NCBI RefSeq assembly: GCF_900218065.1
Contig: NZ_OBMU01000001.1
Coordinates: forward strand, 2,482,347 to 2,546,346
Origin: Novosphingobium sp. Chol11
Lineage (GTDB): Bacteria; Pseudomonadota; Alphaproteobacteria; Sphingomonadales; Sphingomonadaceae
DNA length: 64,000 nucleotides
Reading direction: 5' to 3'
Shown here: positions 8,670-17,965 of the stretch, piece after piece
How positions within the stretch are numbered: the stretch's first letter is position 1
How the letters are laid out: each line of letters starts with the position of its first letter
Position numbers and translations under genes: made by a program
The notes under the pieces: generated by a model
Databases searched by the model: none
What the model was told of the DNA's origin: nothing
What the model saw: the letters and a program-made list of their open reading frames with translations, nothing else

Positions 8670-10476
8670 GGCCCGTACAGGGTTCACCCGCGACCTGGGG
8701 ATGCACGGCGTTCCGCGCGCCCGCTGGCTCATCCTGGCCTGGCTATGCTGTGCCGCTGTCCTGCTGTGGCTCTCCCGAAACGAGCTTGGCGCCTTGGGGT
8801 TTCGTGATCCGGATGACGCGATGCGCCTTCAGCAGGTGCGGGACTGGCTTTCCGGCCAGCCCTTCCTGGACGTCAGTCAGCACCGCGTGAACCCGCCTTT
8901 CGGCGGCCCGATGCATTGGTCGCGGATCGTGGATGCGCCAATCGCGGCCATGATCCTGATCCTGCGGCCGATGGTGGGCAGCAACCTGGCCGAGATAGTG
9001 GCCTGTTCGGCGGTTCCGTTGATCTTGCTGGGGGCTTTGGTGTGGGCCGTCCATTGCGCGTCTGCGCATGTCGCCGGGAAGCCAGCGGCCATGCTGGCGC
9101 CCGTCCTGGTGCTCATCACGCCGACAATCCTCGTTCAGTTCGGGCCACTGCGGATCGATCATCATGGATGGCAGATCCTCATGGCGGCGATCGCGCTCGC
9201 AGGCGCGATGGACCCGCACGCCCGACGCGGCGGGGTGGTCGCTGGCGGGGCAATGGCGGTCTGGCTGCAGATTTCGAGCGAGGGGTTGCCCTATGCCGCC
9301 TTGTTCGCGGCCATATTGGCGTTGCGCCAGTGGCGCGATCGCAATGAAGTTGCCCGCTTTGTGGCCTATGCCCTGACTTTGGGCGGCGCCGCGCTGTTCT
9401 TGCTGGCCATCCTGCGCGGCCTGCCTCCCCTGGTGCAGGCGCAGTGCGACGCGCTGTCAGCGGCCTATGTGTGGCCACTGCTTGCCTTTGCGGTTGTCAC
9501 ACCCCTTGCCTTTCACCTCGCTCCTGCCTCGGCACTGGGGCGCTTCCTTGCCGCCGGGTCGGGTGCCCTGGCAGCGGCTGCGCTGTTCGTCATTACCGGC
9601 CGCCCCTGCCTGACGGGCGATCCGTTCCAGGCACTTGGGCCGATCGCCTATAAGCTTTGGTATCTGCACGTCATGGAAGGCCGTCCGATTTGGGAACAGG
9701 GCCGCTCGATGATGGGCCTTATCCTGCTGCCGCAGCTGGCAGGGCTGACTGGTTCGCTTCTGGCCGTGCGTGCCAGCCAATCGGCAAAGACCCGCGACCG
9801 ATGGCTGGCTGTGGTGCTGCTTCTGACCGGATCGACGCTGATCGCCATGCTGGTGATGCGGGCTATGTCCGTGGCTCATGTTCTGGCCTTGCCGGGCCTT
9901 GCCTGGCTCATGTTGCGGCTCTTCCGCCGCGCGCAACAGCAATCCGCAACCCTGCCGAGGGTGTTTGCCTCTTCCGCCGTCGCCCTGCTCACGCCAGCGG
10001 CCTTGTGCGCGATCTGGATCGCGGTGACGGCGAGCGCGGACGACAAGGCAGAAAAAGCGGCTACGCCCGCCGGAGAATGCCGCAGCGCCGACGCCTTGGC
10101 ACCGTTGCGGCGACTGCCCCGATCAACGCTGTTTGCCCCGCTGGATATGGGCCCCGACATTCTGATCAGGACCCATCATAATGTCATCGGCACGGCCCAT
10201 CACCGCAATGCGGCCGGGATCACCGCAGTCGTCGAAGCCTTCACCGCGCCGCCATCAAGAGCCAGGGACATTCTGAGCGCGTTGAATAGTGGCAAGGGAC
10301 CGGACTATCTGGTGACATGCGCAGGCCTCAATGAATTCAGGCATTATGCCGACGAACATCCCGGCAGTCTGGCGTCTGTGCTGGACAAGGGCGCTACTCC
10401 CGCATGGCTGAAGCCGGTGAAGGTTCAAAGCACCGCAGCCCTGCGGGTCTACAGGATCATGCCGCCGAAAAGCTGA
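8647..10476 (+). CDS. polytopic membrane protein, GT-C glycosyltransferase-like
   Basis: About 609 aa from ATG 8647 (614 aa from ATG 8632; both overlap gtrA). Roughly eleven hydrophobic segments span residues 20-450, followed by a soluble, presumably periplasmic C-terminal domain of about 140 aa. The first outside loop has DPDDAMRLQQVRDWL and later NPPFGGPMHWSR, where the acidic pair resembles the first-loop Asp motif of GT-C enzymes (STT3, PMT, ArnT). I infer transfer of a polyprenyl-linked sugar, in line with the upstream GtrA and oxidoreductase genes. No specific family name is recognised. Its 3' end overlaps the convergent msrB by 20 bases. Confidence 0.7.
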   Translation: MASSPLAKARTGFTRDLGMHGVPRARWLILAWLCCAAVLLWLSRNELGALGFRDPDDAMRLQQVRDWLSGQPFLDVSQHRVNPPFGGPMHWSRIVDAPIAAMILILRPMVGSNLAEIVACSAVPLILLGALVWAVHCASAHVAGKPAAMLAPVLVLITPTILVQFGPLRIDHHGWQILMAAIALAGAMDPHARRGGVVAGGAMAVWLQISSEGLPYAALFAAILALRQWRDRNEVARFVAYALTLGGAALFLLAILRGLPPLVQAQCDALSAAYVWPLLAFAVVTPLAFHLAPASALGRFLAAGSGALAAAALFVITGRPCLTGDPFQALGPIAYKLWYLHVMEGRPIWEQGRSMMGLILLPQLAGLTGSLLAVRASQSAKTRDRWLAVVLLLTGSTLIAMLVMRAMSVAHVLALPGLAWLMLRLFRRAQQQSATLPRVFASSAVALLTPAALCAIWIAVTASADDKAEKAATPAGECRSADALAPLRRLPRSTLFAPLDMGPDILIRTHHNVIGTAHHRNAAGITAVVEAFTAPPSRARDILSALNSGKGPDYLVTCAGLNEFRHYADEHPGSLASVLDKGATPAWLKPVKVQSTAALRVYRIMPPKS

Positions 10477-10933
10477 GGGCAACGCCGTTCATGCAATAGC
10501 GCTTGCCGGTAGGTCGCGGCCCGTCATCGAACACATGGCCGAGATGGCCGCCGCACCGCGCGCAATGGACTTCGATACGGGGATATACCAGCGAGAAATC
10601 CCGCGACGTGCCCACGGCGCGTGGCAGCGGCGCCCAGAAGCTTGGCCAGCCGGTGCCGCTGTCAAACTTCGTCTTAGCGTCGAACAAGCCCTGTCCGCAG
10701 CCTGCGCATTTGAAGATGCCAGGACGATGTTCCTTGTTGAGCGGGCTGGTGAAGGGATGCTCGGTCGCATGTTTGCGCAGCACGTTGTACGCTAGGGGGC
10801 TCAAGCGTTTGCGCCACTGCGCGTCCGTCAGCGAGAAGGGATAAGCGGCAGCCTCGCCTCCTCCAAGGGCCCAGACGGTAAGTGCGGCGGCTCCGCCCAA
10901 GCTACTCTTGAGAAGGTGACGGCGATCCATCAT
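10457..10933 (-). CDS. msrB: Tat-exported peptide-methionine (R)-S-oxide reductase
   Basis: 158 aa. It reduces the R epimer of methionine sulfoxide in proteins. The N-terminus is a twin-arginine signal (DRRHLLKSSLGGAA, then a hydrophobic stretch and an AAA-type cleavage region near residue 30), so the enzyme should act in the periplasm. The MsrB domain follows: two CxxC zinc pairs (CAGC and CARC), FDSGTGWPSFW, and the catalytic RYCMN near the C-terminus. It lies 6 bases after an ABC-2 permease gene in the same direction, so it may be read from the ABC operon. Start Met-Met; the second Met is equally possible. Confidence 0.93.
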   Translation of the reverse strand: MMDRRHLLKSSLGGAAALTVWALGGGEAAAYPFSLTDAQWRKRLSPLAYNVLRKHATEHPFTSPLNKEHRPGIFKCAGCGQGLFDAKTKFDSGTGWPSFWAPLPRAVGTSRDFSLVYPRIEVHCARCGGHLGHVFDDGPRPTGKRYCMNGVALSFSAA

Positions 10934-10939
10934 TCTGTC

Positions 10940-12136
10940 CTAACTTGCCGGGGCTGAGCGGCGCCTGAACAATTTCCTGCTGCTACCCTGCCCAGATTTG
11001 AGGACATGCCGCCGGAACAGCCCTACGCCTAGCCGAATGATAGCAGCCACCCAGATCGCCTGCCAGATGATCGCAACGATATGGGGCCAAAGGGCTGCAT
11101 CCTGCGCCGCCCGCGCGATCATCGCGAAGGGTGAGGAAAAGGGAAAGAGGATCGCGGCGATTTCAGGCGCTGATCCCATATGATCGACGGCATAGGTGGC
11201 GAAGAAGAACACGCCCATCTGCGCCATGGTGACCGGCATGTTGAGAGTCTGCACTTCGCGCACTGTGGCGGCCTGCGCGCCAATCCCGAGGAATAGGGAG
11301 CCAAGAAGCGCATAGGCCATGGTGAAGTAGATACCGCCAAGCAACAGAAAAATAGGCCATCCGACTGCGGGAGTGGGCGGCGCGATATCCGGGCCTGCGA
11401 AGATCCTGACGCCGAACACGACGCCTGCTCCCCAGAAAGCGATGCCGACGAAGCTCATCCCGAGCATCGCGATGAGCTTGCCGAGGAACACAGAGTCGAT
11501 CGGAACGGCGGCGGCCAGGATCTCGATCACCTTGTTGGTCTTTTCCTCGACAAGATTCGACAGGACCATGCCGGCCAGCAACATGGTCAGCAGGAAAATG
11601 AGCACTTGGGCAGCACGGCCGGTCAGCAGGCGGGACTGCGCTTCCGCGCCAGCGCTCGCCGTCACCAGCTGCTTTGCGACCCGCACATGAGGCAATTGCT
11701 CGCCGGCCACGGCGGCGCTGGCAAGCAGGTTTATATCACCCTCCAGCATGGCCAGGTCGCCGGCCTTTCCTGTCAGCACGGGTTTGTCGATCGTGCCTGA
11801 AACAATGGCGATGAAGCGCGTGTCCGGCCGCGTGAGCAAAGAGCGAGGGTCACTTGGGGGAGCGCGTTGCAGGCGGGGGAGGTTGGCCGCCCCAACGCGC
11901 GCGGCCAGCATGTCGTGCGCATGTTCCATCCGCGCGGCGTCATCGGCCGCCATGGCCAGGCCGACGGTCGGACGCAGGCTTTCGGTCGTGATCTTTTCAC
12001 CCAGCCCCCCGAACGCCATGCCGATCACCACCGGGAACAGGGGACCGAGCAGGAAAAGGATGAAGGTCTTGGAAAAGATCACGGCGGAAAAATCGCGGCG
12101 GGCAATCACCAGGGCGGCGCGCAGGATCTGGCTCAT
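10940..12136 (-). CDS. ABC-2 type exporter permease (NatB-like)
   Basis: 398 aa. One hydrophobic segment near residues 20-42, a large extracytoplasmic region of about 130 aa, then five or more membrane segments from about residue 180 to 380: the layout of NatB/YhaP-type permeases. A VEEKTNKVIEIL motif, typical of this family, lies just after the second membrane segment. Its start overlaps the ATPase stop by four bases (ATGA), so the two form one exporter. The NatAB family exports Na+ or small toxic compounds in Bacillus; the substrate here is unknown. Confidence 0.88.
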   Translation of the reverse strand: MSQILRAALVIARRDFSAVIFSKTFILFLLGPLFPVVIGMAFGGLGEKITTESLRPTVGLAMAADDAARMEHAHDMLAARVGAANLPRLQRAPPSDPRSLLTRPDTRFIAIVSGTIDKPVLTGKAGDLAMLEGDINLLASAAVAGEQLPHVRVAKQLVTASAGAEAQSRLLTGRAAQVLIFLLTMLLAGMVLSNLVEEKTNKVIEILAAAVPIDSVFLGKLIAMLGMSFVGIAFWGAGVVFGVRIFAGPDIAPPTPAVGWPIFLLLGGIYFTMAYALLGSLFLGIGAQAATVREVQTLNMPVTMAQMGVFFFATYAVDHMGSAPEIAAILFPFSSPFAMIARAAQDAALWPHIVAIIWQAIWVAAIIRLGVGLFRRHVLKSGQGSSRKLFRRRSAPAS

Positions 12137-13095
12137 CCGGCCAGTTCCTCTTCCGCACCCTGCATCTGCCGGGCCGCGGCTGCGCCCGCAATGGAAACGA
12201 ACGCGTCATGCAGGCCCGGCCGTTCGATCGAAAGGCTCTCAATGCCTGCCTGTCCGTCGAGCAGGGCGCGCAGCAGCGGTTCGATCCCCTCGTCCGGCAG
12301 ATCGAAATGCCAGGCGCCATCGGCCGCCAATGTCTCGGCCGGGAGTGCGCGGCGCCAACTGCCATCGCTCGCGCGCGTCCTCAGTCGCACTTGCGGCCGG
12401 AGCTTGTCCCGCGCCTCGCTCACCGATCCCTCGAACCGGATCTGCCCACCAGCCACGATCGCGATGCGTTCGCAAAGACGTTCGGCGTGCGCGATGACAT
12501 GGGTGGAGAAGAGGATGGTGACGCCGCGCCGTGCCTGATCACGGATCAGCGTTTCCAGCTTGCCCTGGTTGATCGCGTCCAGGCCGGAAAATGGCTCGTC
12601 CAGAACGATCAGCTTCGGCTCATGAACGATCGTCCCGAAAAGCTGAACGGTTTGGGCCATGCCTTTCGACAATTGGCGGATCGGCTTGTCGACAGAGGCG
12701 CCCATGCCATGTTCGGTGAGCATCGCCCGGGCGCGTTCCCGCCCGACCTTGATCGGCAGCCCGCGCAGGGCACCCATGAAGGCGATCGCCTCCGCGGCCT
12801 TCATGGACGGGTAAAGGCCGCGCTCCTCAGGCAAATAGCCGATAGCGCGCGCCTGGCGCAGCGGAACGTCGTCGCCCAGCAATCTACGATGGCCTTCATC
12901 AGGATCGATGATGCCGAGCAGGGTGCGCAGCAAGGTCGTCTTGCCCGCCCCGTTCGGCCCCAGGATGCCATAGATCGACCCGGCTGGAACGGCGATGTCG
13001 ATGCCATCGACTGCCCGGAATTTGCCGAAAGTCTTGACAAGAGCATGGCCTTCGACGGCATAGGCCGAAGAAGGAGCCGGATTGTTACGGATCAT
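12133..13095 (-). CDS. ABC transporter ATP-binding protein (NatA-like)
   Basis: 320 aa. Walker A GPNGAGKT, signature LSKGMAQ, Walker B LIVLDEPFSGLD and a switch His after it, then a C-terminal extension of about 80 aa as in DUF4162-type exporter ATPases. It powers the permease encoded directly after it. The start ATG at 13095 is chosen because AGGAGGGG sits immediately upstream; the open frame continues further but runs back through queG. It is divergent from queG with only 22 bases between the two starts, so their promoters must overlap or lie inside the coding regions. Confidence 0.92.
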   Translation of the reverse strand: MIRNNPAPSSAYAVEGHALVKTFGKFRAVDGIDIAVPAGSIYGILGPNGAGKTTLLRTLLGIIDPDEGHRRLLGDDVPLRQARAIGYLPEERGLYPSMKAAEAIAFMGALRGLPIKVGRERARAMLTEHGMGASVDKPIRQLSKGMAQTVQLFGTIVHEPKLIVLDEPFSGLDAINQGKLETLIRDQARRGVTILFSTHVIAHAERLCERIAIVAGGQIRFEGSVSEARDKLRPQVRLRTRASDGSWRRALPAETLAADGAWHFDLPDEGIEPLLRALLDGQAGIESLSIERPGLHDAFVSIAGAAAARQMQGAEEELAG

Positions 13096-13117
13096 CCCCT
13101 CCTGATAGTCGCACAGC

Positions 13118-14167
13118 ATGCCAACGCAAACCGAATCCTTGGAACAGCGCCTGAAGGCGCAGGCGCGGCGGCTGGGCTTTGCCGCATGCGCCATCGCGCG
13201 CGCGGACGCTGCACCTGAGGCGGGACGGCGGCTGCGGCAATGGCTGGACGATGGGTGCCATGGCGAGATGCTGTGGATGGAGGAGCGCGCCGAGCAGCGA
13301 GGCTCGCCGCAAGCGCTGTGGCCCGACGTGCGCAGCGTCATCATGCTTGGGATGAGCTATGCCCCCGCGCGCGATCCGCTGGCGCTGGCCGATGAGGGCG
13401 ACCGTGGACGGATTTCGGTCTATGCGCAGGGGCGCGACTATCATGATGTGGTGAAGAAGGGGCTGAAGAGCCTTGCCCGCTGGCTGGTCGAAGAGCAGGC
13501 AAGCGCGCTCAAGGTCTTCGTCGATACCGCGCCGGTGATGGAAAAGCCGATCGCGGCGGCGGCGGGGCTGGGTTGGCAAGGGAAGCACAGCAATCTTGTC
13601 AGCCGCGACCATGGCAGCTGGCTCTTCCTGGGCGCGATCTACAGCGAGATTGCCTTGGAGCCCGACCTGCCGGAAACGGACCATTGCGGCAGTTGTACCG
13701 CTTGCCAGTCGGCCTGCCCTACCGATGCGTTTCCTGCGCCCTATGTCGTCGACGCGCGCCGCTGCATCTCTTACCTCACCATCGAGCATAAAGGGCCAAT
13801 CCCACGGGAGTTTCGCGACAAGATCGGCAATCGCATCTATGGCTGCGACGATTGTCTGGCAGTGTGTCCGTGGAACAAGTTCGCCGACGCGGCCGCCGCC
13901 AATCGGGCGTTCATCGGCCGGGCCGAACTGGCCGCGCCTGAACTTGGCGACCTGCTGGCGTTGGACGATGCGGGGTTCAGAGAGGTCTTCTCGGGATCGC
14001 CCATCAAGCGGATCGGACGCAACCGGATGGTGCGCAACGCCGCGATAGCAGCAGGAAACAGCGGTGATCCGAAGCTGCTGACACCTTTGCGTCCTTTGCT
14101 GACCGACGACGATCCCGTCGTGGCAGAAGCGGCCGCCTGGGCCGTGGAGCGGCTATCGGCGCTGTGA
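13118..14167 (+). CDS. queG: epoxyqueuosine reductase
   Basis: 349 aa iron-sulfur, cobalamin-dependent enzyme that reduces epoxyqueuosine to queuosine in tRNA, the last step of queuosine synthesis. Two [4Fe-4S] cluster motifs are visible: [12 protein letters not shown] and, further on, CDDCLAVCP. The N-terminal part carries the cobalamin-binding [10 protein letters not shown] segment typical of QueG, and the C-terminal part is HEAT-like. Length and domain order match the family. It needs cobalamin, which is notable because the window also has cobS and cobT. Confidence 0.95.
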   Translation: MPTQTESLEQRLKAQARRLGFAACAIARADAAPEAGRRLRQWLDDGCHGEMLWMEERAEQRGSPQALWPDVRSVIMLGMSYAPARDPLALADEGDRGRISVYAQGRDYHDVVKKGLKSLARWLVEEQASALKVFVDTAPVMEKPIAAAAGLGWQGKHSNLVSRDHGSWLFLGAIYSEIALEPDLPETDHCGSCTACQSACPTDAFPAPYVVDARRCISYLTIEHKGPIPREFRDKIGNRIYGCDDCLAVCPWNKFADAAAANRAFIGRAELAAPELGDLLALDDAGFREVFSGSPIKRIGRNRMVRNAAIAAGNSGDPKLLTPLRPLLTDDDPVVAEAAAWAVERLSAL

Positions 14168-14168
14168 C

Positions 14169-14537
14169 CTAACGGTGGAGAGCTGAAGCGCAGGCGCCAG
14201 CATCCATATCGGCGCCAGCGGGCGTCCGTGCATCGACATGGGTGACGACCGGCTCCTTGCCGCGAGCAGGGGTGTAGAGATAGGCGTCAAGCACGCAGCG
14301 GCCATTCGCGAACTGAAGCTTGCGCATGCTGCTTTCCCTGATGTCCAGACGGGGCGTGCCGAATTGCTGGACGAGGTGGCGCGCGTCCATGCCCATGAGC
14401 GGACCTGATTTCATGAAGGCGCTGGCGGGCGGACCCGAAGGCGACCGTCCAGCTGGTGAAGGCGGCACGATCGAGCCACCACAGGCCGACAGAGACAGGG
14501 CCAGCAAGGCGCAGAAGACAGGATGAGGGGCTTTCAT
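14169..14537 (-). CDS. small lipoprotein of unknown function
   Basis: 122 aa. It starts with a lipoprotein signal peptide: a short charged end, the hydrophobic CALLALSL, then the lipobox LSAC with Cys at about residue 19. The mature part has a GMDARHLVQQFGTPRLDIRE segment, similar to small outer-membrane lipoproteins of the SmpA/BamE style that begin with a short helix-turn motif, but I would not assign that family. ATG 14537 was preferred because it gives the intact lipobox; it overlaps the stop of the EI24 gene by four bases, so the two are coupled. Confidence 0.65.
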   Translation of the reverse strand: MKAPHPVFCALLALSLSACGGSIVPPSPAGRSPSGPPASAFMKSGPLMGMDARHLVQQFGTPRLDIRESSMRKLQFANGRCVLDAYLYTPARGKEPVVTHVDARTPAGADMDAGACASALHR

Positions 14538-15202
14538 GAAGACTTGCTCCGGACACCGTGCAGCATGTGTACCGCCATAGCCGCGCTCCAAACCGGTGCA
14601 AGCAGGTTGATGAAGGGGATGAGGAACAGAAGCGCCGAAACGAGGCCTAGAAGCCATCGGCTGCCGCCAGACATGGTGACAAGCCCGGCATGCCGCTGCT
14701 CCACCATCTCGCTGAGGTCGCGGCCGAGGAGATAGGCATTGAGTATGAGGAAAAGCAGGATCGTCCCGATACCGGTTATCAGAAGGACCAGATAAAGAGG
14801 GAGCGCGAGCAGGTTCCAGCCCGCCGACCGCCCGGCCGAGCGAAGAGCCAACCGGACGCTGCGCGCAAAGCCCAAGGGACGAGCCGAAGCTGCGGCGGCG
14901 GGATAGCTGTCCTGCTCCACCGCAATGACGATATCATCGGCGAACAGGTTCATTATCGCCATGGCGATCGTCCGGAAGAGCAACCAGGCAAGGGCAAAGA
15001 CGACCAATGCGGTTGCCGCAGCTTCGGCAAAGCCGCCCCCGCCCCATCCGAGATATTGCCGCGCGCCATGTATCAGCGCCCAAAGCGCCAGAGCGGCCAC
15101 GGCGAAAATGATCAGCGTCAAGGCCAGCGTCTTTGCAAGGAGGCGCAAGGCCGCTGGATGAAAGATCGCGGGGAAGGCGCGAAAGGCAGCGGCGATCACC
15201 AT
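14534..15202 (-). CDS. EI24 domain (CysZ-like) membrane protein
   Basis: 222 aa with four to five hydrophobic segments (about 25-50, 75-100, 145-175 and 185-215). The pattern matches the EI24/CysZ family; the segment AYLLGRDLSEMVEQRHAG fits the loop before the last membrane helices. CysZ members bring in sulfate, but many alphaproteobacterial EI24 proteins have no known substrate and there are no sulfur genes nearby. ATG 15202 is preferred over 15247 because it has a GGGGAA stretch upstream. It is divergent from adenosine kinase and coupled to the lipoprotein gene. Confidence 0.72.
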   Translation of the reverse strand: MVIAAAFRAFPAIFHPAALRLLAKTLALTLIIFAVAALALWALIHGARQYLGWGGGGFAEAAATALVVFALAWLLFRTIAMAIMNLFADDIVIAVEQDSYPAAAASARPLGFARSVRLALRSAGRSAGWNLLALPLYLVLLITGIGTILLFLILNAYLLGRDLSEMVEQRHAGLVTMSGGSRWLLGLVSALLFLIPFINLLAPVWSAAMAVHMLHGVRSKSS

Positions 15203-15311
15203 GATGACGCTATTCCCCGCCGCGCCTGTCCGGTCAATCTGCAACATTGCGCGCGGCAGCCGGGCCGGATAGACACGGCGCGATTTCACAGCCTTCTGAT
15301 AAGGATTTCGC

Positions 15312-16316
15312 GTGACCGCTGCTGCTGCTCCCTCGCTAGATGTTGTCGCGATCGGCAATGCCATCGTCGACGTGCTTGCTCCTAGCGACGACGCATTCCT
15401 GGCCGAACATGCGCTGGCGAAGGGCGGCATGCAGTTGATCGATGCGGCGACTGCCGAAACGCTTTACGCCAACATGGGGGCGGCTAAGGAAATCAGCGGG
15501 GGATCGGCCGCGAACACGCTTGCCGGGCTTGCAGCCCTTGGCAAGCGCTGCGCCTTTATCGGGCAGGTCTGCGACGACCAACTGGGCGCGGTTTTCACCC
15601 ATGATGTGCGAGCGCTCGGCATTCGTTACGATACGCCAGCGGTGAAGGGGGACGTGCCCACGGCTCGCTGCCTGATCCTGGTCACGCCAGACGCGCAGCG
15701 GACGATGAACACTTTCCTCGGCGCGTCACAGTTCCTGCCGGAATCGGCCCTTGACCTTGATCTGATCCGATCCGCATCGATCCTCTATCTGGAAGGCTAT
15801 CTGTGGGACCCCGAGCAGCCGCGGGCTGCGATGCGTGCGGCCATCGATGCCGCCAAGGACGCCGGACGCAAAGTCGCCTTCACGCTGTCGGACGGCTTCG
15901 TCATCGAACGGCATCGGGATGATTTCGTGCAGCTTATCGATCAGGGCTTGGTCGACATCCTGTTTTCCAACGAAAGCGAAATCCAGTCGCTGGCGCAGAT
16001 TGACGATTTCGACAAGGCGGTCGCCGCTTTTTCTGGCCGGGTTCCAGTGCTGGTTTCAACACGGAGCGAAAATGGCGCAGTCGCTGTCGTGGACGGTGTC
16101 CGTTATGAAGTTCCGGCAGCGCCCGTTGCACAGATCATCGATACGACGGGCGCGGGCGACCTGTTCGCTGCGGGCTTCCTGGCCGGGCATGTCGAGGGGT
16201 TGGACGTGCATCATTGCCTGGAATTGGGCGCTGCTGCCGCGGCCGAGGTCATTTCCCATTGGGGCGCGCGGCCGGAGCAGGACCTGAAACTGATCCGGGC
16301 GGCACTTCCAAGGTAA
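15312..16316 (+). CDS. adenosine kinase, PfkB family
   Basis: 334 aa starting at GTG with AAGGA about 7 bases upstream. PfkB-family fold: an N-terminal substrate region with GNAIVDV and a GGSAANTLAGLAALG glycine-rich turn, and the C-terminal PfkB signature 2 DTTGAGDLFAAGFLAG whose Asp is the catalytic base. The alphaproteobacterial members of this subfamily are annotated as adenosine kinases, salvaging adenosine to AMP; a related sugar or nucleoside substrate cannot be excluded from sequence alone. It is a single gene, tail to tail with a flippase gene. Confidence 0.85.
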   Translation: MTAAAAPSLDVVAIGNAIVDVLAPSDDAFLAEHALAKGGMQLIDAATAETLYANMGAAKEISGGSAANTLAGLAALGKRCAFIGQVCDDQLGAVFTHDVRALGIRYDTPAVKGDVPTARCLILVTPDAQRTMNTFLGASQFLPESALDLDLIRSASILYLEGYLWDPEQPRAAMRAAIDAAKDAGRKVAFTLSDGFVIERHRDDFVQLIDQGLVDILFSNESEIQSLAQIDDFDKAVAAFSGRVPVLVSTRSENGAVAVVDGVRYEVPAAPVAQIIDTTGAGDLFAAGFLAGHVEGLDVHHCLELGAAAAAEVISHWGARPEQDLKLIRAALPR

Positions 16317-16386
16317 GAAGGCCGGACCGACACTGAGCGCGTGCGGCTCGTTCCTGATTGCAGAGACAATGGCGGCACAGCCTTGG

Positions 16387-17916
16387 CTAGGCTTGAACGG
16401 CTTTCTGCCGCCGGAACAGGGCGCGGTCGTCGGGACCGAAGCCCCACCGCCATATGACCAGGCTGTAGACGACCAGAATCGTCGCCACGCCAAAGACAAG
16501 CTCCACCCATTCAAGCGCCGGTGGCAGGGCGACGAAAGCGGCGCCGACGATGCAGGCGACGCCGCACGCGCTGAGCAGCGGCCAGCGCCATGCATTCACC
16601 CGCGCCTTCAAAAGGTGCGATAGCAAGCGCGCTTTTACGAGCGCCCCTACCCCGAGCGCGATGGTCAGCGCCAAGGCGGGTGCAGCTGCTATCGCCATGA
16701 CCGGGAGTTCAAAGCGCCGCGCCAAGGCTATCAGGCCGAAACTGAGCGCAGCCTGCAATCCGATCATGACCAACGAAATCATCAGATTGCGATGGCGAGC
16801 GATGTAGACGAGCGCGGACTCGCTGACCACCGCGGTCGCCGCGACGACTTCGGCGAGCAGGAGGAAGGCGAGCGCCCCGGTGCCGCCGACGAAATGCGGG
16901 CCGACCAGGCCCATCACGGCCTCGCCCGGAATACCAAGCGCCAGGGCAATGCCCGCCTGCGCAGCGATGATCCAGAAGCCTACCTGGCTCACCTGCCGCG
17001 CAATGGCGGTCAGATTGCCTTCGGCAAGATTGCGCGTGATGACGGGGCCCAGGATGGGATCGAAGCTGGTCTTCAGCTTTTGCGGCAAGGATGCGACCTG
17101 CTGCGCGACATAATAGACGCCGACGATGGCGGGGCTGACGAACAGGCCCAGGATGGCGAGGTCAAGGCGGCGCGACCCCCACTCCACGCCATCGGCAGCA
17201 GCGAGCGGCAGGTTGCGCCGCGCCAGCCTCCACAACCTGCCGAAGTCCGGACGCCAGCCGAAGGGAATGCCATAGTGGCGGGTCATGGGGATGATGGACG
17301 CAACCAGCGCGGCGACCATGGAGACGACGTATGACAGGATCAGGCCGTCGCGCGTCGAGTAGAAGGCGAAAGCGAAGGCACCGATGCTGATCGCCCAGGG
17401 TTCTATGATGGACCTGGCCCGAACCGTCGCCCCTATATCGAACCGATAGGCACAAGCGGCCAGCGCGACATCCGATCCGGCGACCGCGATGACGATGAGT
17501 GCCAGCAGACGGTCCAGGCCATTGATGCCGCTATTGGGGAACATGGCTTGGGGGAATGCGACCAATATGCCGCTGCCGATCGCGGCGGCGATCAGCGTCA
17601 CGAGCATCGCGTCGGTCACCACATGGCTATGCGGGCGCTCGGTCTGCGCCAATGCGCCAGCCAGGCCACGCTTCAGCCCAAGCGTTGCAAGCTGGGCGAC
17701 GAATTCGACGACCAGCACGGCATAGGCGAAGCGGCCAAGGGCATCCGCACCGTACCAGCGGCCTGCGATGAACAGAAAGGGCAGGCGCGCAGCCAGCCGC
17801 AGGAGAAAGCCGAACACATTTGTCCGGCCGCCTTTGGCAAGCGCCGCGATATCATCCTGTTGCGCGGAGGGATTTTGCTCAGCCGGCAAAGAAAGAGAGT
17901 CCCCCTGTCGCGTCAT
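16387..17916 (-). CDS. oligosaccharide flippase / polysaccharide biosynthesis membrane protein
   Basis: 509 aa with about fourteen hydrophobic segments, the MOP-superfamily Wzx/polysaccharide_synt layout. The first helix follows KGGRTNVFGFLLRLAARLP, which is the typical family start. It probably flips a lipid-linked glycan across the inner membrane. ATG 17916 is chosen since the frame upstream runs into gpsA on the same strand in another frame. The start lies about 50 bases after the gpsA stop. No glycosyltransferase genes adjoin it, so its glycan must be built from genes elsewhere; the oxidoreductase, GtrA and GT-C trio of this window is a possible partner. Confidence 0.82.
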   Translation of the reverse strand: MTRQGDSLSLPAEQNPSAQQDDIAALAKGGRTNVFGFLLRLAARLPFLFIAGRWYGADALGRFAYAVLVVEFVAQLATLGLKRGLAGALAQTERPHSHVVTDAMLVTLIAAAIGSGILVAFPQAMFPNSGINGLDRLLALIVIAVAGSDVALAACAYRFDIGATVRARSIIEPWAISIGAFAFAFYSTRDGLILSYVVSMVAALVASIIPMTRHYGIPFGWRPDFGRLWRLARRNLPLAAADGVEWGSRRLDLAILGLFVSPAIVGVYYVAQQVASLPQKLKTSFDPILGPVITRNLAEGNLTAIARQVSQVGFWIIAAQAGIALALGIPGEAVMGLVGPHFVGGTGALAFLLLAEVVAATAVVSESALVYIARHRNLMISLVMIGLQAALSFGLIALARRFELPVMAIAAAPALALTIALGVGALVKARLLSHLLKARVNAWRWPLLSACGVACIVGAAFVALPPALEWVELVFGVATILVVYSLVIWRWGFGPDDRALFRRQKAVQA

Positions 17917-17965
17917 ATTTTCTGGTGCCGGATGGTAAACAATAAATGATCGGAGAGCGACGGAT

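Noticed and set aside
14538-14657. N-terminal extension of the small lipoprotein to 162 aa
   Set aside because: It would remove the lipoprotein signal from the N-terminus; ATG 14537 gives an intact lipobox and an overlap with the upstream gene.
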